From Algicella marina (GTDB lineage Bacteria; Pseudomonadota; Alphaproteobacteria; Rhodobacterales; Rhodobacteraceae), in the NCBI RefSeq assembly GCF_009931615.1, contig NZ_CP046620.1, positions 1,317,501 through 1,381,500 of the forward strand: a DNA stretch of 64,000 bases, written 5' to 3'. Every line of letters begins with the position of its first letter. The first letter of the stretch is position 1. The translations under genes and the position numbers were made by a program. Below are positions 43,155-52,917 of the stretch, in pieces. The notes below the pieces were generated by a model. The model saw nothing but the letters and a program-made list of their open reading frames with translations. It did no database searches and was not told where the DNA came from.

Positions 43155-43984
43155 GTGATGGACTGCCGCCGCTGCGGGAGGTGATCGCCGAACACGGGTT
43201 GTCGGCACGCAAGTCGCTTGGCCAGAACTTTCTGCTGGACCTCAACCTCACCCGCAAGATCGCACGGCGGGTGGGCGATCTGTCGGGTTGTGATGTGCTT
43301 GAAATCGGCCCTGGACCGGGAGGTCTGACGCGAGCGCTGCTGATGGAGGGGGCACGACACGTCGTGGCAATCGAACGCGACGCCCGCTGTATCCCGGCGC
43401 TGCAACAGATTGCAGCCGCCTATCCGGGCCGATTGACAGTGTTGGAAGGGGATGCGCTGGAGATCGACCCCCTGCCGCATTTGAACGGCCCGGTCCGTAT
43501 CGCCGCCAACCTACCCTACAACATCGGTACAGAACTTCTGATCCGCTGGTTGACGCCCGAGGCATGGCCGCCGTTCTGGCAATCGCTGACGTTGATGTTC
43601 CAACGCGAGGTGGCCGACCGGATCGTGGCTCAGGCTGGCAGCAAGGCATACGGACGTTTGTCGCTGCTGGCGCATTGGCGAACGGAGCCGAGGCTGGCGT
43701 TTGAGTTGCCACCACAGGCGTTTACGCCACCGCCAAAAGTAACCTCCGCCGTCGTGCATCTGGAAGCGCTGTCAGCACCGCGTTACCCGGCGGACCGAGC
43801 AGCGCTGGAATCGGTGGTGGCCAAGGCGTTTGGACAACGGCGGAAGATGCTGCGGGCTGCGCTGAAGGGCCATTTCGCAGATCCCGAAGCGGCCCTGATA
43901 AGCGCGGAAATTGCCCCGACCGCGCGGGCCGAGGAGATCGGTCTGGAGGCTTTCTGTCGTCTCAGCGCTGTGCCGCGGAGCTAG
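43151..43984 (+). CDS. rsmA: 16S rRNA dimethyladenosine transferase
   Basis: This 277-residue KsgA enzyme dimethylates the two adjacent adenines near the 3' end of 16S r[23 protein letters not shown] is the family N-terminus. The SAM motif is [17 protein letters not shown], and [14 protein letters not shown] is the catalytic NLPY box. Length is typical, and the gene is coupled to pdxA. Confidence 0.96.
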   Translation: MSDGLPPLREVIAEHGLSARKSLGQNFLLDLNLTRKIARRVGDLSGCDVLEIGPGPGGLTRALLMEGARHVVAIERDARCIPALQQIAAAYPGRLTVLEGDALEIDPLPHLNGPVRIAANLPYNIGTELLIRWLTPEAWPPFWQSLTLMFQREVADRIVAQAGSKAYGRLSLLAHWRTEPRLAFELPPQAFTPPPKVTSAVVHLEALSAPRYPADRAALESVVAKAFGQRRKMLRAALKGHFADPEAALISAEIAPTARAEEIGLEAFCRLSAVPRS

Positions 43985-44023
43985 CGGCGAGAATCGGCGG
44001 ACAATGCCTGGCCGCCAGAAACC

Positions 44024-44653
44024 TCACTCCGACGCGGAAGCCGTCTGTTCCGGCGCAGTGGTGTCAGGTTTCGCATCTTCCTTCGGCTTGGCCGGGCGTC
44101 GCGTACGCGTGCGCGGCTTCTTGACGGGCGCGGCTTCGGCGACGCTCTCCGGCGTGTCGACAAGGCCCGACTCGGCTGTTGAGTCTTCGCCCTCGACCGA
44201 CAGAGCGGAATCGGAAGAGGTGTCTCTCTTGTCGTCGGAGTTGTGCGGCTGCTGATTGTTGGAGCGCTGACCGCCATCCGGCTGATCGTTGCCCGGGTTG
44301 CCGTTGTTACCACCACCGGAATTGGCCTGCTGGCCACCATTCTGGTTTTGATTGCCGGAGTTGCGTTGCCGCTCCTCCTGCTCTTGCTGGCGCTCCGCCT
44401 GCTCGCGCATCGCCTCGCCAAGAAGGCGGGTGTAATGCTCCGAGTGCTGGAGGAAGTTTTCCGCGGCGACACGGTCGTTGGACAACTGGGCATCGCGTGC
44501 CAGTGCCTGGTACTTCTCGATAATCTGTTGCGGCGTTCCGCGCACCTTGCCTTCCGGCCCTGCGCTGTCGAAGACGCGGTTGACTACGTTGCCGACACTG
44601 CGATTTCGATTGTTGTTCTTGTTGCGTGAACGCGACTTGTTCGAAGATCTCAT
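44024..44653 (-). CDS. DUF4167 protein with Asn/Gln-rich low-complexity region
   Basis: This 209-residue protein begins MRSSNKSRSRNKNNNRNRSV, followed by the conserved DUF4167 helix segment EKYQALARDAQLSNDRVAAE and NFLQHSEHYTRLL. About residues 95-140 are rich in Asn, Gln, Gly and Asp, and the C-terminus has a basic KKPRTRTRRPAK patch. The family is restricted to Alphaproteobacteria and its function is unknown; basic ends suggest nucleic-acid binding. ATG 44653 was chosen as the start of the conserved block. It lies after prmC on the same strand with a 202-bp gap. Confidence 0.88.
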   Translation of the reverse strand: MRSSNKSRSRNKNNNRNRSVGNVVNRVFDSAGPEGKVRGTPQQIIEKYQALARDAQLSNDRVAAENFLQHSEHYTRLLGEAMREQAERQQEQEERQRNSGNQNQNGGQQANSGGGNNGNPGNDQPDGGQRSNNQQPHNSDDKRDTSSDSALSVEGEDSTAESGLVDTPESVAEAAPVKKPRTRTRRPAKPKEDAKPDTTAPEQTASASE

Positions 44654-44855
44654 GAGGTTTTGATTTCTTTTTTCCGGAGCAGCCGCGCAACGCGCGGCAA
44701 TCTCGTGCTCTGTTGCCCCTTTAAGGCGACAAAATGCCTGATTTTGGGTTAAGGCGCACGGACGCGGAAGAGCACATCCAGCGTCAGCACAAATACTAAT
44801 AACGGTCGTATCCAGAAAAACAACAGGAAAGTTCACCGGACGTTGCGACAAAGCA

Positions 44856-45683
44856 TCAATAGACTGCGCAGACCACGCGATCCCGGCCATCAAGGTCTTG
44901 CAATACCGACAGATCGGCCGGCCTGGTTGCCGCTACGAGGTCCGAAACGGCGTTGGCTTGCGACGGGCCGATCTCCAGCATCAGGCGCCCGCCGGGGGCG
45001 ATGTGGGACGTGACGCCGCCGGCAATGGCGCGATATGCGTCCAGCCCGTCACCGCCGGGCGTGAGGGCGACATGCGGCTCCCAATCCACCACGTCGGCGC
45101 TGAGCGTCCGCATCTCTGCCGCGGAAATATAGGGGGGATTGGAGACGATCAGGTCGAACTGGCCCTCAATCGCCGTGTACCAATCGGACGCGACACACTC
45201 GCAGCGTCCGCTCACCTCAAGTGCGTCTGCGTTACGCTGCGCAACCGCAAGTGCCGCGGTGCTGACGTCGGCCAGAACAGCGGTTGCCGTTGGCCATTCC
45301 GCAAGCAAACTCAAGGCGATACAGCCCGTACCTGAACCGAGGTCAAGAATTCGGCGTGCGGGTTCCTGCAGGGCATGCGCGACAAGAGTTTCGGTTTCCG
45401 GCCGCGGATCCAGCACATCAGGGGTGACGATGAATGCCCTGCCCCAGAACATTCTCTTGCCGATGATCTGAGCGACAGGCTGATGGGCTGCGCGCGCCGT
45501 GATGAACGTAGTGAACCGCTCTTCTTCCGCCTCCGTTGTCGGCTCGGCCAGATGAAGCGAAAGGCGATCCGACGGGCAGCCGATGGCAGCAGCCAGCAGG
45601 CGGCGCGCGTCCTGCGCGGCCCCGTCGATGCCAGCGGCGACCAGGTGCGAGATGCCACTGGCTAGAAGCTGCTGCCGGTTCAT
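44856..45683 (-). CDS. prmC: Release factor glutamine methyltransferase
   Basis: This 275-residue HemK-type enzyme methylates the Gln of the GGQ motif in release factors. The helical N-terminal domain is followed by [20 protein letters not shown] (SAM site) and the catalytic NPPY in [14 protein letters not shown]. It overlaps the prfA stop by 4 nt, so enzyme and substrate are co-expressed. Confidence 0.95.
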   Translation of the reverse strand: MNRQQLLASGISHLVAAGIDGAAQDARRLLAAAIGCPSDRLSLHLAEPTTEAEEERFTTFITARAAHQPVAQIIGKRMFWGRAFIVTPDVLDPRPETETLVAHALQEPARRILDLGSGTGCIALSLLAEWPTATAVLADVSTAALAVAQRNADALEVSGRCECVASDWYTAIEGQFDLIVSNPPYISAAEMRTLSADVVDWEPHVALTPGGDGLDAYRAIAGGVTSHIAPGGRLMLEIGPSQANAVSDLVAATRPADLSVLQDLDGRDRVVCAVY

Positions 45684-46735
45684 GGGTCGAGTTCGGCCAG
45701 CCGGTCAGCCTGGTCTGCCGACATCAGTGCGGAAATCAGCTCATCCAGATCGCCCTCCATCACCTGATCGAGACGGTAGAGAGTAAGGTTGATGCGGTGA
45801 TCGGTCACCCGGCCTTGCGGAAAGTTGTAGGTGCGAATCCGTTCCGATCGGTCACCGGATCCGACCTGGCCTTTCCGCTCCGCCGCACGGGCATCAGCCT
45901 GCTTCTGACGTTCGAGGTCGAACAGACGGGTGCGCAGCACCTGCATGGCCTGCGCGCGGTTCTGGTGCTGGGATTTTTCCGAACTCGTGACGACCATGCC
46001 AGTTGGAAGATGGGTGATACGCACGGCGCTATCGGTGGTGTTGACGTGCTGCCCCCCGGCGCCGGAGGCACGCATGGTGTCGATGCGAATGTCGGCAGCG
46101 GGGATGTCGATGTCCACATCCTCTGCCTCTGGCAGAACGGCGACGGTTGCGGCGGAGGTGTGAATACGCCCACCGGACTCGGTGGTCGGCACCCGTTGCA
46201 CGCGGTGGACGCCACTTTCGAACTTAAGTTGCGCGAACACGCCTTCCCCACGGATGATGGCGACGAGTTCACGAATGCCACCAAGTTCCGTCTGTGCCTC
46301 GGAAATGATCTCGAACTTCCAGCCGCGATTCTCCGCCAGCTTGTGGTACATGCGCTGGAGATCTGCTGCGAACAGCGCGGCCTCATCACCGCCTGTGCCT
46401 GCGCGAATTTCAATGATTGCCGGACGGGCATCGGCGGCATCTCTGGGCAGGAGCGCGAGGTGCAGGGCGTGTTCCAGTTGCGGCAGGCGGCCCTCCAACG
46501 CAGGTAGTTCTTCTTCCGCAAGGGCCTTCATGTCCGGGTCGGAGAGCATTTCCCGTGCCTCCGCGATGTCTCTCACGACGGCGCGATATGCGCGGATTTC
46601 CGCTACGACGGGCCGCAACTCGGCGTATTCGCGGGATAGGTCGGCCAGCTTCGCCGGATCGAGAGGCGTGGCAAGTTGCGCCTCGACGAATGCGAAGCGG
46701 TCTTCGATCTGGGAAAGTTTCTCGGCGGCAATCAT
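45680..46735 (-). CDS. prfA: Peptide chain release factor 1
   Basis: This 351-residue protein has the catalytic GGQ in [38 protein letters not shown] is the conserved domain 2 start. The stop-codon-reading region contains the PxT-like segment near [14 protein letters not shown]. It terminates at UAA and UAG and is coupled to prmC. Confidence 0.96.
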   Translation of the reverse strand: MIAAEKLSQIEDRFAFVEAQLATPLDPAKLADLSREYAELRPVVAEIRAYRAVVRDIAEAREMLSDPDMKALAEEELPALEGRLPQLEHALHLALLPRDAADARPAIIEIRAGTGGDEAALFAADLQRMYHKLAENRGWKFEIISEAQTELGGIRELVAIIRGEGVFAQLKFESGVHRVQRVPTTESGGRIHTSAATVAVLPEAEDVDIDIPAADIRIDTMRASGAGGQHVNTTDSAVRITHLPTGMVVTSSEKSQHQNRAQAMQVLRTRLFDLERQKQADARAAERKGQVGSGDRSERIRTYNFPQGRVTDHRINLTLYRLDQVMEGDLDELISALMSADQADRLAELDP

Positions 46736-46869
46736 GGCGGACAGCCATGGCCCCTGCCGCAGGAATGGTCAAGCCATTGGCGTGTCGGATGAATGCAAAT
46801 TGCGGGTCCGCACGGCGGCCGCACAGCAAACCCGTAGGAAGATGCGACCAATTTTGCTATTCTCGTCAC

Positions 46870-47187
46870 ATGATTTTCAGAGTGATCCTCTGTGCGGCAC
46901 TGGCCGCCATGACGCAGTCAGCCTCTGCGGAAGAGGCGAAGGAAGTTTTGCCGGACGCGACCGTCCGAATTCAGGCCGAAGCCCCGCCTCTGCGCAAGAT
47001 CGACTGCTATTGTACGGACCGCACAGGCGGGCGGAGGGAAATGGGCGAACTTGTCTGCCTGGATGTTGGCGGAAGGCGCTTCCTCGCACGGTGCGAGATG
47101 TCGCTCAACAATCCGATGTGGCGTGAAGTTTCCGACACTTGCGTCAGTGCCTCACTCGGTTCCCTCGAAACTCTCGATCGAGGCTAG
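46870..47187 (+). CDS. Small exported Cys-rich protein, unknown function
   Basis: This 105-residue protein has a signal peptide (MIFRVILCAALAAMTQSASA). The mature part contains IDCYCTDRTGGRREMGE, LVCLDVGGRRFLARCEMSL and a final DTCVS. Five Cys residues suggest two disulfides or a metal site in the periplasm. I recall similar conserved hypothetical proteins in Rhodobacterales. ATG 46870 begins the signal sequence; the longer upstream frame is a shadow of prfA. Its 3' end overlaps the convergent DUF1499 gene by 36 nt. Confidence 0.7.
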   Translation: MIFRVILCAALAAMTQSASAEEAKEVLPDATVRIQAEAPPLRKIDCYCTDRTGGRREMGELVCLDVGGRRFLARCEMSLNNPMWREVSDTCVSASLGSLETLDRG

Positions 47188-47649
47188 CCAGGCTTCGACA
47201 CGCGCCTTGTTCACACCCATGTCGGAATGGCCGAAACGCGAACGGGAATAGATCGCAAGTGTCGATGTCTGTGTGTCGGCCAGATCGTAGAATTGCACGG
47301 TGATATAATCCGGGAACGCCAGTGTTTCCGAACGTTGTACATAGGTGATCCAGCCCGCTTCCACAGACCCGGCGACACGTTCGACGCGCGGCTGTTCCAT
47401 CACGAATGTATCGAAAGCTTCGGCAAGGCTGGCCGCAGGAACAGCGTATGTCGGCAGTTCCATGTCGATCGGCTGATCGGTAATGACACTCGGCGCGGCG
47501 CGGAAGGAATTTGGCGTCGGCGATTGCGGAACCGTGCGCGGGTCGACATGCCAGACAGCCGGATCATGTGGGACCGTGCGGATGAAGTAAACGCCATAGC
47601 CGGTGATCGCGAGAATTCCGACAAGGATGACGATAAGCATTATGCGCAT
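47152..47649 (-). CDS. DUF1499 protein with N-terminal membrane anchor
   Basis: This 165-residue protein has one membrane segment (about residues 3-23). A DUF1499-like domain follows with PNSFRAAPSVITDQPIDM, VEAGWITYVQRSETLAFPDYITVQF (split) and IYSRSRFGHSDMGVNKARVEAWL. Function is unknown; the family is widespread in bacteria and plastids. It starts 1 bp after the ispG stop on the same strand. Confidence 0.85.
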   Translation of the reverse strand: MRIMLIVILVGILAITGYGVYFIRTVPHDPAVWHVDPRTVPQSPTPNSFRAAPSVITDQPIDMELPTYAVPAASLAEAFDTFVMEQPRVERVAGSVEAGWITYVQRSETLAFPDYITVQFYDLADTQTSTLAIYSRSRFGHSDMGVNKARVEAWLASIESFEGTE

Positions 47650-47650
47650 G

Positions 47651-48784
47651 TTATTCGGCTGCCTCTGGTGATCTTGCCGCGGCTGCTTCGATTGCGGCCG
47701 CCCTTTCCTCTACCAATTCAACTATGTGATCGACCAGTTGGTTGTTGTCGAGTTTATGGTCCTGTTGTCCTGCGAGATACACCATGCCATGTCCGGCACC
47801 GCCCCCCGTAAAGCCCACATCAGTCATCAGCGCCTCTCCCGGTCCATTCACCACGCAGCCGATGATGGAGAGCGACATGGGCGTTTTTATGTGCTCCAGC
47901 CGTTCTTCGAGGACCTCGACCGTCTTGATGACATCGAAACCCTGGCGGGCGCAGGATGGGCAGGAGATGATGTTGACGCCGCGATGTCGAAGGCCAAGGG
48001 ACTTCAGAATTTCAAAGCCGGCCTTCACTTCCTCCACCGGGTCTGCCGAGAGGGAAACACGCAGCGTATCGCCGATTCCCATCCACAAGAGGTTACCGAG
48101 GCCAATAGCCGACTTGATTGTGCCTGATTTCAAGCCGCCAGCCTCTGTGATTCCCAGATGGATCGGCTTGTCCGTCGCATCTGCAAGCCCCTGATAAGCG
48201 GCAACGGCCATGAAGACGTCCGACGCCTTGCAGGATATCTTGAACTCGTGGAAATCGTTGTCTTCCAGCAGGCGGATGTGGTCTAGCCCACTCTCGATCA
48301 TCGCCTCCGGTGTGGGCTCCCCGTATTTTTCGAGCAAATGCCGCTCCAGACTGCCGGCATTTACGCCGATTCGCATGGAACAGTTATTATTACGCGCCGC
48401 CTTGATGACTTCCCGCACCCGTTCGGGGCTGCCGATGTTGCCGGGATTGATCCGCAGGCAGGCGGCACCGGCTTCGGCTGCTTCGATGCCGCGCTTGTAG
48501 TGGAAATGGATGTCAGCGACGATGGGAACCGGGCTTTCGCGGCAGATTTCCTTCATCGCCGCTGTCGAAGCCTCATCCGGGCACGAGACACGGACGATGT
48601 CGGCGCCGGCGTCGGCGGCAGCGATGATCTGATCCAGCGTTGCCCGTACATCATGTGTCGAAGTGTTGGTCATGGTCTGCACGGAGATCGGGGCACCACC
48701 GCCGACGGGCACCGAACCCACGTGGATTTGACGGCTTTCGCGACGATAGATGTTGCGCCACGGACGTATGGAATTGAGCGACAT
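47651..48784 (-). CDS. ispG: 4-hydroxy-3-methylbut-2-enyl diphosphate synthase
   Basis: This 377-residue Fe-S enzyme of the MEP isoprenoid pathway begins [17 protein letters not shown] and contains [28 protein letters not shown] and the cluster Cys residues in [18 protein letters not shown] and [12 protein letters not shown]. Two Cys in CPSC and one in GCV bind [4Fe-4S]. ATG 48784 was chosen over an upstream frame that lacks homology. Confidence 0.96.
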   Translation of the reverse strand: MSLNSIRPWRNIYRRESRQIHVGSVPVGGGAPISVQTMTNTSTHDVRATLDQIIAAADAGADIVRVSCPDEASTAAMKEICRESPVPIVADIHFHYKRGIEAAEAGAACLRINPGNIGSPERVREVIKAARNNNCSMRIGVNAGSLERHLLEKYGEPTPEAMIESGLDHIRLLEDNDFHEFKISCKASDVFMAVAAYQGLADATDKPIHLGITEAGGLKSGTIKSAIGLGNLLWMGIGDTLRVSLSADPVEEVKAGFEILKSLGLRHRGVNIISCPSCARQGFDVIKTVEVLEERLEHIKTPMSLSIIGCVVNGPGEALMTDVGFTGGGAGHGMVYLAGQQDHKLDNNQLVDHIVELVEERAAAIEAAAARSPEAAE

Positions 48785-48863
48785 CGAAAAGCGTCTCCCG
48801 ACGGGTACAAGAATTGAGCCCGTGATAGCGTTGCCGGCCGGGATTGTCACCCGGATAGCAAGC

Positions 48864-50060
48864 CTATTCGGCTGCAGCCGCTGCTGCCAGACTGGCCTGC
48901 ATCACGTCCGGAATTTCAGTGAGTTCCTTGAAAGCGTCGGCCACGTCGCCGGGCAGCATCGAGACATTCTTGGCCACGCCGGTGCCGGAGCCTATCGGTC
49001 CGTAAAGCTTCTGATTGACGGCAAGATACACCGAACCGGCATTACCCGCGCGTATCAGGGGACCATCTGTGTCGGCCGGCAGCGTGTACATCTCGCCGGT
49101 TTCCAGAATCTTTTCGAACAGGATTGTACCATCCTGCTGATAGACCCGGACCCACGCGGGACGCTGCGCGATAACGGCGATCACTGGCGTTTCCGGTTCC
49201 ACCCGAACCTGCGGCGTCTCGACTTCCTGTGCCGCTGCACGGGTTTCCGCGAGCTGCGATCCGGCGGCTATACCATCAAGTGGCCGGCTGCTGCGGTTCG
49301 CAACGGAGACGATCGAATTGGGATCGATTTCCACGATCGGCCCGTCGCGCGGAGTGAATACCGGGGTCGCAAGCTCCTCGGGCTCATACATCCGTTGCAA
49401 GCTCTGATCGCGGCGCGTGTTGCCGAGCATCGCATGGTCATCCGGCAGGACATTCACCGTGCCTTGCCCGGGCGCCACGATCTCGGTGACGTCGGATATG
49501 GCCTCCGGGCGCTGATCTATCGGGCGGATGTCAACGCGCTGGATATCACGCAGAACGGCCATGCCGCCGTAACCAAGACCACCGATCAGTGCAAAAAGAA
49601 CCAGAAGAGAACCGAGCGCTGAAAAAGAAAAGTCACTGAACCGGCTCGCCTGAGCCGTCACGCTGGACATGACGGGACTGAAGAGGGGATCCTGCCGGTC
49701 GACGCGCACCGGTCCCGAAAGAACCTGCTGTCCGCCCGCCCGCCGCTTTTGCGGTGTCAGCTCCGCGTTGACCCCGGAGAAGCCGCTTTCGACAGAGAAG
49801 CGTTGAAAGACCGCTTCCGGATCGAGGCCAAGATAGCGCGCGTAGGAGCGGACGTAGCCCGCGACGAAACCCTTGTTGGGGAAGACGTCAGTGTCGCAGT
49901 TCTCGATTGCAGCGATATAGGAAGCCTTGATGCGGAGATCGCGCTGAACGTCGAGCAGCGACTTGCCGAGAGTTGCGCGTTCACCGCGCAATTCATCTCC
50001 GAGCCTGACCTCAAACGAGTCAAACCCACGAATTTCGGCTATGGACGACACACTGTCCAT
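48864..50060 (-). CDS. rodZ: RodZ-like helix-turn-helix membrane protein (DUF4115)
   Basis: This 398-residue protein has an N-terminal XRE-type domain ([20 protein letters not shown], then [17 protein letters not shown] and [15 protein letters not shown]). A membrane segment lies at about 150-170 ([19 protein letters not shown]), followed by a long linker. The C-terminal DUF4115 domain (about 290-375) contains [20 protein letters not shown]. RodZ links MreB to the membrane in cell-shape control. It lies just upstream of ispG, as in many proteobacteria. Confidence 0.85.
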   Translation of the reverse strand: MDSVSSIAEIRGFDSFEVRLGDELRGERATLGKSLLDVQRDLRIKASYIAAIENCDTDVFPNKGFVAGYVRSYARYLGLDPEAVFQRFSVESGFSGVNAELTPQKRRAGGQQVLSGPVRVDRQDPLFSPVMSSVTAQASRFSDFSFSALGSLLVLFALIGGLGYGGMAVLRDIQRVDIRPIDQRPEAISDVTEIVAPGQGTVNVLPDDHAMLGNTRRDQSLQRMYEPEELATPVFTPRDGPIVEIDPNSIVSVANRSSRPLDGIAAGSQLAETRAAAQEVETPQVRVEPETPVIAVIAQRPAWVRVYQQDGTILFEKILETGEMYTLPADTDGPLIRAGNAGSVYLAVNQKLYGPIGSGTGVAKNVSMLPGDVADAFKELTEIPDVMQASLAAAAAAE

Positions 50061-50523
50061 GGATCCTGAAAGACCCTTTCTGCTCTCACTGCCTGCTTGG
50101 GCACCCTGCCCAGCCTTCCCACCGTGACCGCGAATCGACTGGCCCCGGATAATTATTAGTTTCTAACAACGTAACATGGAATGCTGGATGTGTTGAGCCA
50201 AGTTTCGTGCCGAATGGTGGCGCTATTTGCGCCATAGACGTAATTTTCCCACGTTTTTTTGGCTGCGCGGTCTTTCGCCGCCCTGCATCGAAGCAGGTCA
50301 TGATGTGCGGGATTTCGATAAGGAGGGATCATATTGAGCCAAAAACGGTCCGTATGCCCGGTCGACATTCAAGCAAAGTCAATGAAATCGGAGCGTGATC
50401 ATGGGAGAGCGGAAGCAGTCTCGTCTCGCCGCATGGCCAGTTGCATGCACTGATCTGAGACTGATCGTGGCACCACAGGCGTAGCTACACCGTGAGTCCG
50501 GCCATCATGCGCCTCGCATCGGG
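50061..50523. other. Intergenic region upstream of the RodZ-like gene
   Basis: These 463 bp separate the RodZ-like gene (minus) from the 3' end of the MarR gene (minus). Overlapping frames on both strands lack family features. AT-rich stretches near 50148-50162 and 50240-50260 could hold the RodZ promoter. One very small plus-strand frame with a strong ribosome site is listed separately. I see no known RNA gene. Confidence 0.4.
50334..50453 (+). CDS. Possible 39-aa small ORF with strong ribosome binding site
   Basis: TTG at 50334 is preceded by AAGGAGGG (50320-50327) with a 6-nt gap, far better than most sites in the window. The frame runs 39 codons to TGA. The product begins MSQKRSVCPVDIQAKSMKSE and has no recognisable family or membrane segment. 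It may be a chance frame. Confidence 0.25.
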   Translation: MSQKRSVCPVDIQAKSMKSERDHGRAEAVSSRRMASCMH

Positions 50524-51045
50524 TCAATAGATGTAGCGAATCTGATCAGTCCAGTAACGTTCCAAACGCCGGAGCGACTCGTTGATAACAGTCAGCCTCA
50601 CATCGCCCAGTACATTGCGTTCATCGATCCCCACTGCGTGCCGGGCAAAGAGTTCTGACACTATGCGGCAGACTTCCCTGCCCTTTTCCGTCAGCCGCAC
50701 CCGGACGGCACGCCGATCGACGCTGCATTTCTGGTGATGCATGTATCCGGCATCAACGAGTTTCTTCAGGTTGTAGGACACGTTTGAGCCCTGATAATAG
50801 CCGCGTGTCTTGAGTTCACCGGCCGTAACCTCATTGTCACTGACATTGAAGAGCAGCAGTGCCTGGACCGCATTGATATCGAGAAGGCCCAACCTCTCGA
50901 ATTCATCCTTGATCACATCCAGCAGAAGCCTGTGGAGACGCTCCACCATTGCCAGGGTTTCAAGATAGCCGTTCAGAAACTCGTCATTACCGTCGGAAGA
51001 AGAAGCCGACGGCGTCAGTGCGCCTTGCTCAACAGGCCTGTTCAT
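50524..51045 (-). CDS. MarR-type winged-helix regulator
   Basis: This 173-residue protein has ERLGLLDINAVQALLLFNVSDNEVT, the recognition helix region YYQGSNVSYNLKKLVDAGYM, and wing CSVDRRAVRVRLTEKGREV. The long N-terminal extension (residues 1-35) is low complexity. The family is conserved in Alphaproteobacteria, but its target cannot be read from the surroundings. It stands alone, 80 bp downstream of sdhE on the same strand. Confidence 0.85.
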   Translation of the reverse strand: MNRPVEQGALTPSASSSDGNDEFLNGYLETLAMVERLHRLLLDVIKDEFERLGLLDINAVQALLLFNVSDNEVTAGELKTRGYYQGSNVSYNLKKLVDAGYMHHQKCSVDRRAVRVRLTEKGREVCRIVSELFARHAVGIDERNVLGDVRLTVINESLRRLERYWTDQIRYIY

Positions 51046-51125
51046 CTCATCTCTCCGTCTCGTTTCCGAGAGGGTTTAGACGCCAATTCAAAACAACAGG
51101 TTAAAGCAAGGCAATTAGCCGGATT

Positions 51126-51392
51126 TCATGGCAAATTATGAAAATGCCTTATCATCTCCAGCGCCTGCACGTGCTCTGGCGGCGCGGGCTCCCGGCGGCT
51201 GAACCAAGCATAGAGCGACTGGTCTTCCTCCGCGATCAGCCGCTCATAAGAGGCCAGCGCCTCCGGATCGAGTTGGTGCAACTCGACATCGGCAAACCGT
51301 CCGAGGATCAGGTCCATCTCTTTCGTTCCACGGCGCCAGCTTCGCAGCCGCAGGCGCTTCAGCCGATTTTCCGGCGTTTCCTCCAGAGTCAC
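51126..51392 (-). CDS. sdhE: Succinate dehydrogenase assembly factor 2
   Basis: This 88-residue SdhE-family protein helps attach FAD to SdhA. The family signature RSWRRGTKEMDLILGRF contains the functional RGxxE-like stretch, followed by YERLIAEEDQSLYAWF. It overlaps the XRE-family gene by 4 nt (ATGA). Length is typical. Confidence 0.93.
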   Translation of the reverse strand: MTLEETPENRLKRLRLRSWRRGTKEMDLILGRFADVELHQLDPEALASYERLIAEEDQSLYAWFSRREPAPPEHVQALEMIRHFHNLP

Positions 51393-51802
51393 GCCAATTC
51401 CTCGGACCGCCTGCGCAGGCGCTTCTCCAACCGGGCGAGCCGATTGCTCAGTGCCGTTTGCGCCACGCGAATTTCACGCATTTCGTCCAGAACCCGACCG
51501 ATTTCCTCATCTTCCTCGTCCGGAGAAAGCTGGCCCGGCCCCTCGCCTACGCCGCTCATCACCCAGATGATGGAGACATTCAGGATACCCGCCAGCATCT
51601 GGAGCTTGTTCGCGCGTGGTTCGGCCCGGTCCTCTTCCCATTTGACGAGGGTCTCGGTTTTGATGCCAAGCCGGCGGGCAAGTTGCGAGGGCGTCATCCC
51701 CAGCGCTTCGCGGGCGGCGGTTATCCTGTCACCGAACGTCGATGTGTCGTCACTGAAATCGGCATGGCCATCTTGTTCAGGTACATCGAAGGGGTCTGGC
51801 AT
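51389..51802 (-). CDS. XRE-family helix-turn-helix protein
   Basis: This 137-residue protein has a helix-turn-helix at about residues 22-75 (FGDRITAAREALGMTPSQLA, then RRLGIKTETLVKWEEDRAEPR) and an acidic EEDEEIG stretch before a C-terminal helix rich in Arg. The C-terminal helix may form a coiled coil for dimerisation. ATG 51802 begins MPDPFDVPEQ; the longer upstream frame runs through the tRNA-Asp gene and is not coding. It is coupled to sdhE. Confidence 0.85.
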   Translation of the reverse strand: MPDPFDVPEQDGHADFSDDTSTFGDRITAAREALGMTPSQLARRLGIKTETLVKWEEDRAEPRANKLQMLAGILNVSIIWVMSGVGEGPGQLSPDEEDEEIGRVLDEMREIRVAQTALSNRLARLEKRLRRRSEELA

Positions 51803-51995
51803 TGGAAAACGATCCTTTCTTTCCGCACGAAATGCGTCAATTCGGTTTTTCTGCCCGTGGGTTATATCCGAGGTCGGCGCTAATTGACAGTATGACCGGC
51901 ACAGCGCCTGAGGCCCGAGGCGCCACGCCAAAGCAGATTTTGGCGACCGGCAAGCTGTCGCGACCGGCTTACAAATCGGAGAAAATCGTAGGAAA

Positions 51996-52072
51996 TGGCG
52001 CGGTTGACGGGGCTCGAACCCGCGACCTCCGGCGTGACAGGCCGGCACTCTAACCAACTGAGCTACAACCGC
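51996..52072 (-). tRNA. tRNA-Asp (GTC), copy 1
   Basis: The 77-nt cloverleaf has acceptor GCGGTTG/CAACCGC, D-arm GCTCAGTTGGTTAGAGT, anticodon loop CTGTCAC (GTC) and T-arm GGGTTCGAGCCCC, with an encoded GCCA end. It is identical to the copy at 52117-52193. Confidence 0.96.
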
Positions 52073-52116
52073 AGCGGTGCGGTGAGCGCCAGAGCCCGAG
52101 GGCTCGACAGCAGCAG

Positions 52117-52193
52117 TGGCGCGGTTGACGGGGCTCGAACCCGCGACCTCCGGCGTGACAGGCCGGCACTCTAACCAACTGAGCTACAACCGC
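52117..52193 (-). tRNA. tRNA-Asp (GTC), copy 2
   Basis: This is a tandem 77-nt identical copy, separated from the first by 44 bp. Both have GTC anticodons and encoded CCA. Confidence 0.96.
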
Positions 52194-52367
52194 AGCTGCT
52201 GCGCTTTCGCGTGGGCCGTTTCTAGGGATGGCGCACGGGGCCGTCAAGCGGCTTTCGGCACTGGCCGGGAAAAAGTACTCATAGTCTTCACGGTCGCTGA
52301 CCAGTGAAAAGGAAAGCGCCCGAAAGGTGCGTGCAATTCTTGGTAAATGGGCATCGCAAGGGGGCGG

Positions 52368-52443
<76 letters not shown>

Positions 52444-52476
52444 GGACCGTGCCCGGCCCGGCTCGCGCCGGGTATG

Positions 52477-52551
52477 TGGTGGGTGATGGAGGATTTGAAC
52501 CTCCGACATCTACGATGTGAACGTAGCGCTCTACCCCTGAGCTAATCACCC
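52477..52551 (-). tRNA. tRNA-Val (CAC)
   Basis: The 75-nt cloverleaf has the same acceptor stem as the neighbouring valine tRNA, anticodon stem CTACG/CGTAG with loop TTCACAT (CAC), T-arm AGGTTCAAATCCT and encoded CCA. It lies first in the transcription direction of the four-tRNA array. Confidence 0.95.
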
Positions 52552-52917
52552 TTTCGGAGCCTGCCTGATACTGGCTGAAGGGAGTGAGTGCAAGAGTGTT
52601 GTTGGCGGTTTTTGTCGGACGCCCGACTTCCGTTCCGGACCGGTCGTACCGACCCTTTGGTCAGAGTTCGCGCTGAACTGCTATAGCCGATGTGGATAGT
52701 TAAACGAAGGGTCAGCCTTTCGAGTTCTCAGGTAAGATTATGCCGAAGGAAACAACGCAGAGAGCTATCGGCTCTGACTGAAACATATGGGACGCGGATT
52801 AAAAACCTTTTCCTGCTAGCGATCACGGAACAGGAAATATGAAAAGCCGTCCCCGTAAACGGGAATGGCTTTCCGACCGGAGAATGGGCGAGCCAGACTG
52901 ACCCGCCCTATCCTGCA
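52552..52917. other. Gap between lon and the tRNA array
   Basis: No gene is visible. The gap holds the lon terminator (52842-52873) and, closer to the tRNA genes, the region where the tRNA array promoter should lie. A short A+T-rich stretch occurs around 52790-52810. No clear -35/-10 pair stands out to me. Confidence 0.5.
52842..52873 (-). terminator. Intrinsic terminator of lon
   Basis: On the minus strand AAAGCCATTCCCG and CGGGGACGGCTTTT pair around a TTTA loop with two mismatches, ending in a T-run. It lies 45 bp beyond the lon stop codon. Confidence 0.7.

Noticed and set aside
51389-52057. Longer version of the XRE gene starting at 52057
   Set aside because: The extra N-terminus (VRVPACHAGGRGFEPRQPRH) is a translation of tRNA-Asp. 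The start at 51802 is used instead.
51996-52193. Tandem identical tRNA-Asp genes as possible integration scar
   Set aside because: Both are complete and identical with only 44 bp between them and no integrase nearby. Simple tandem duplication explains them.
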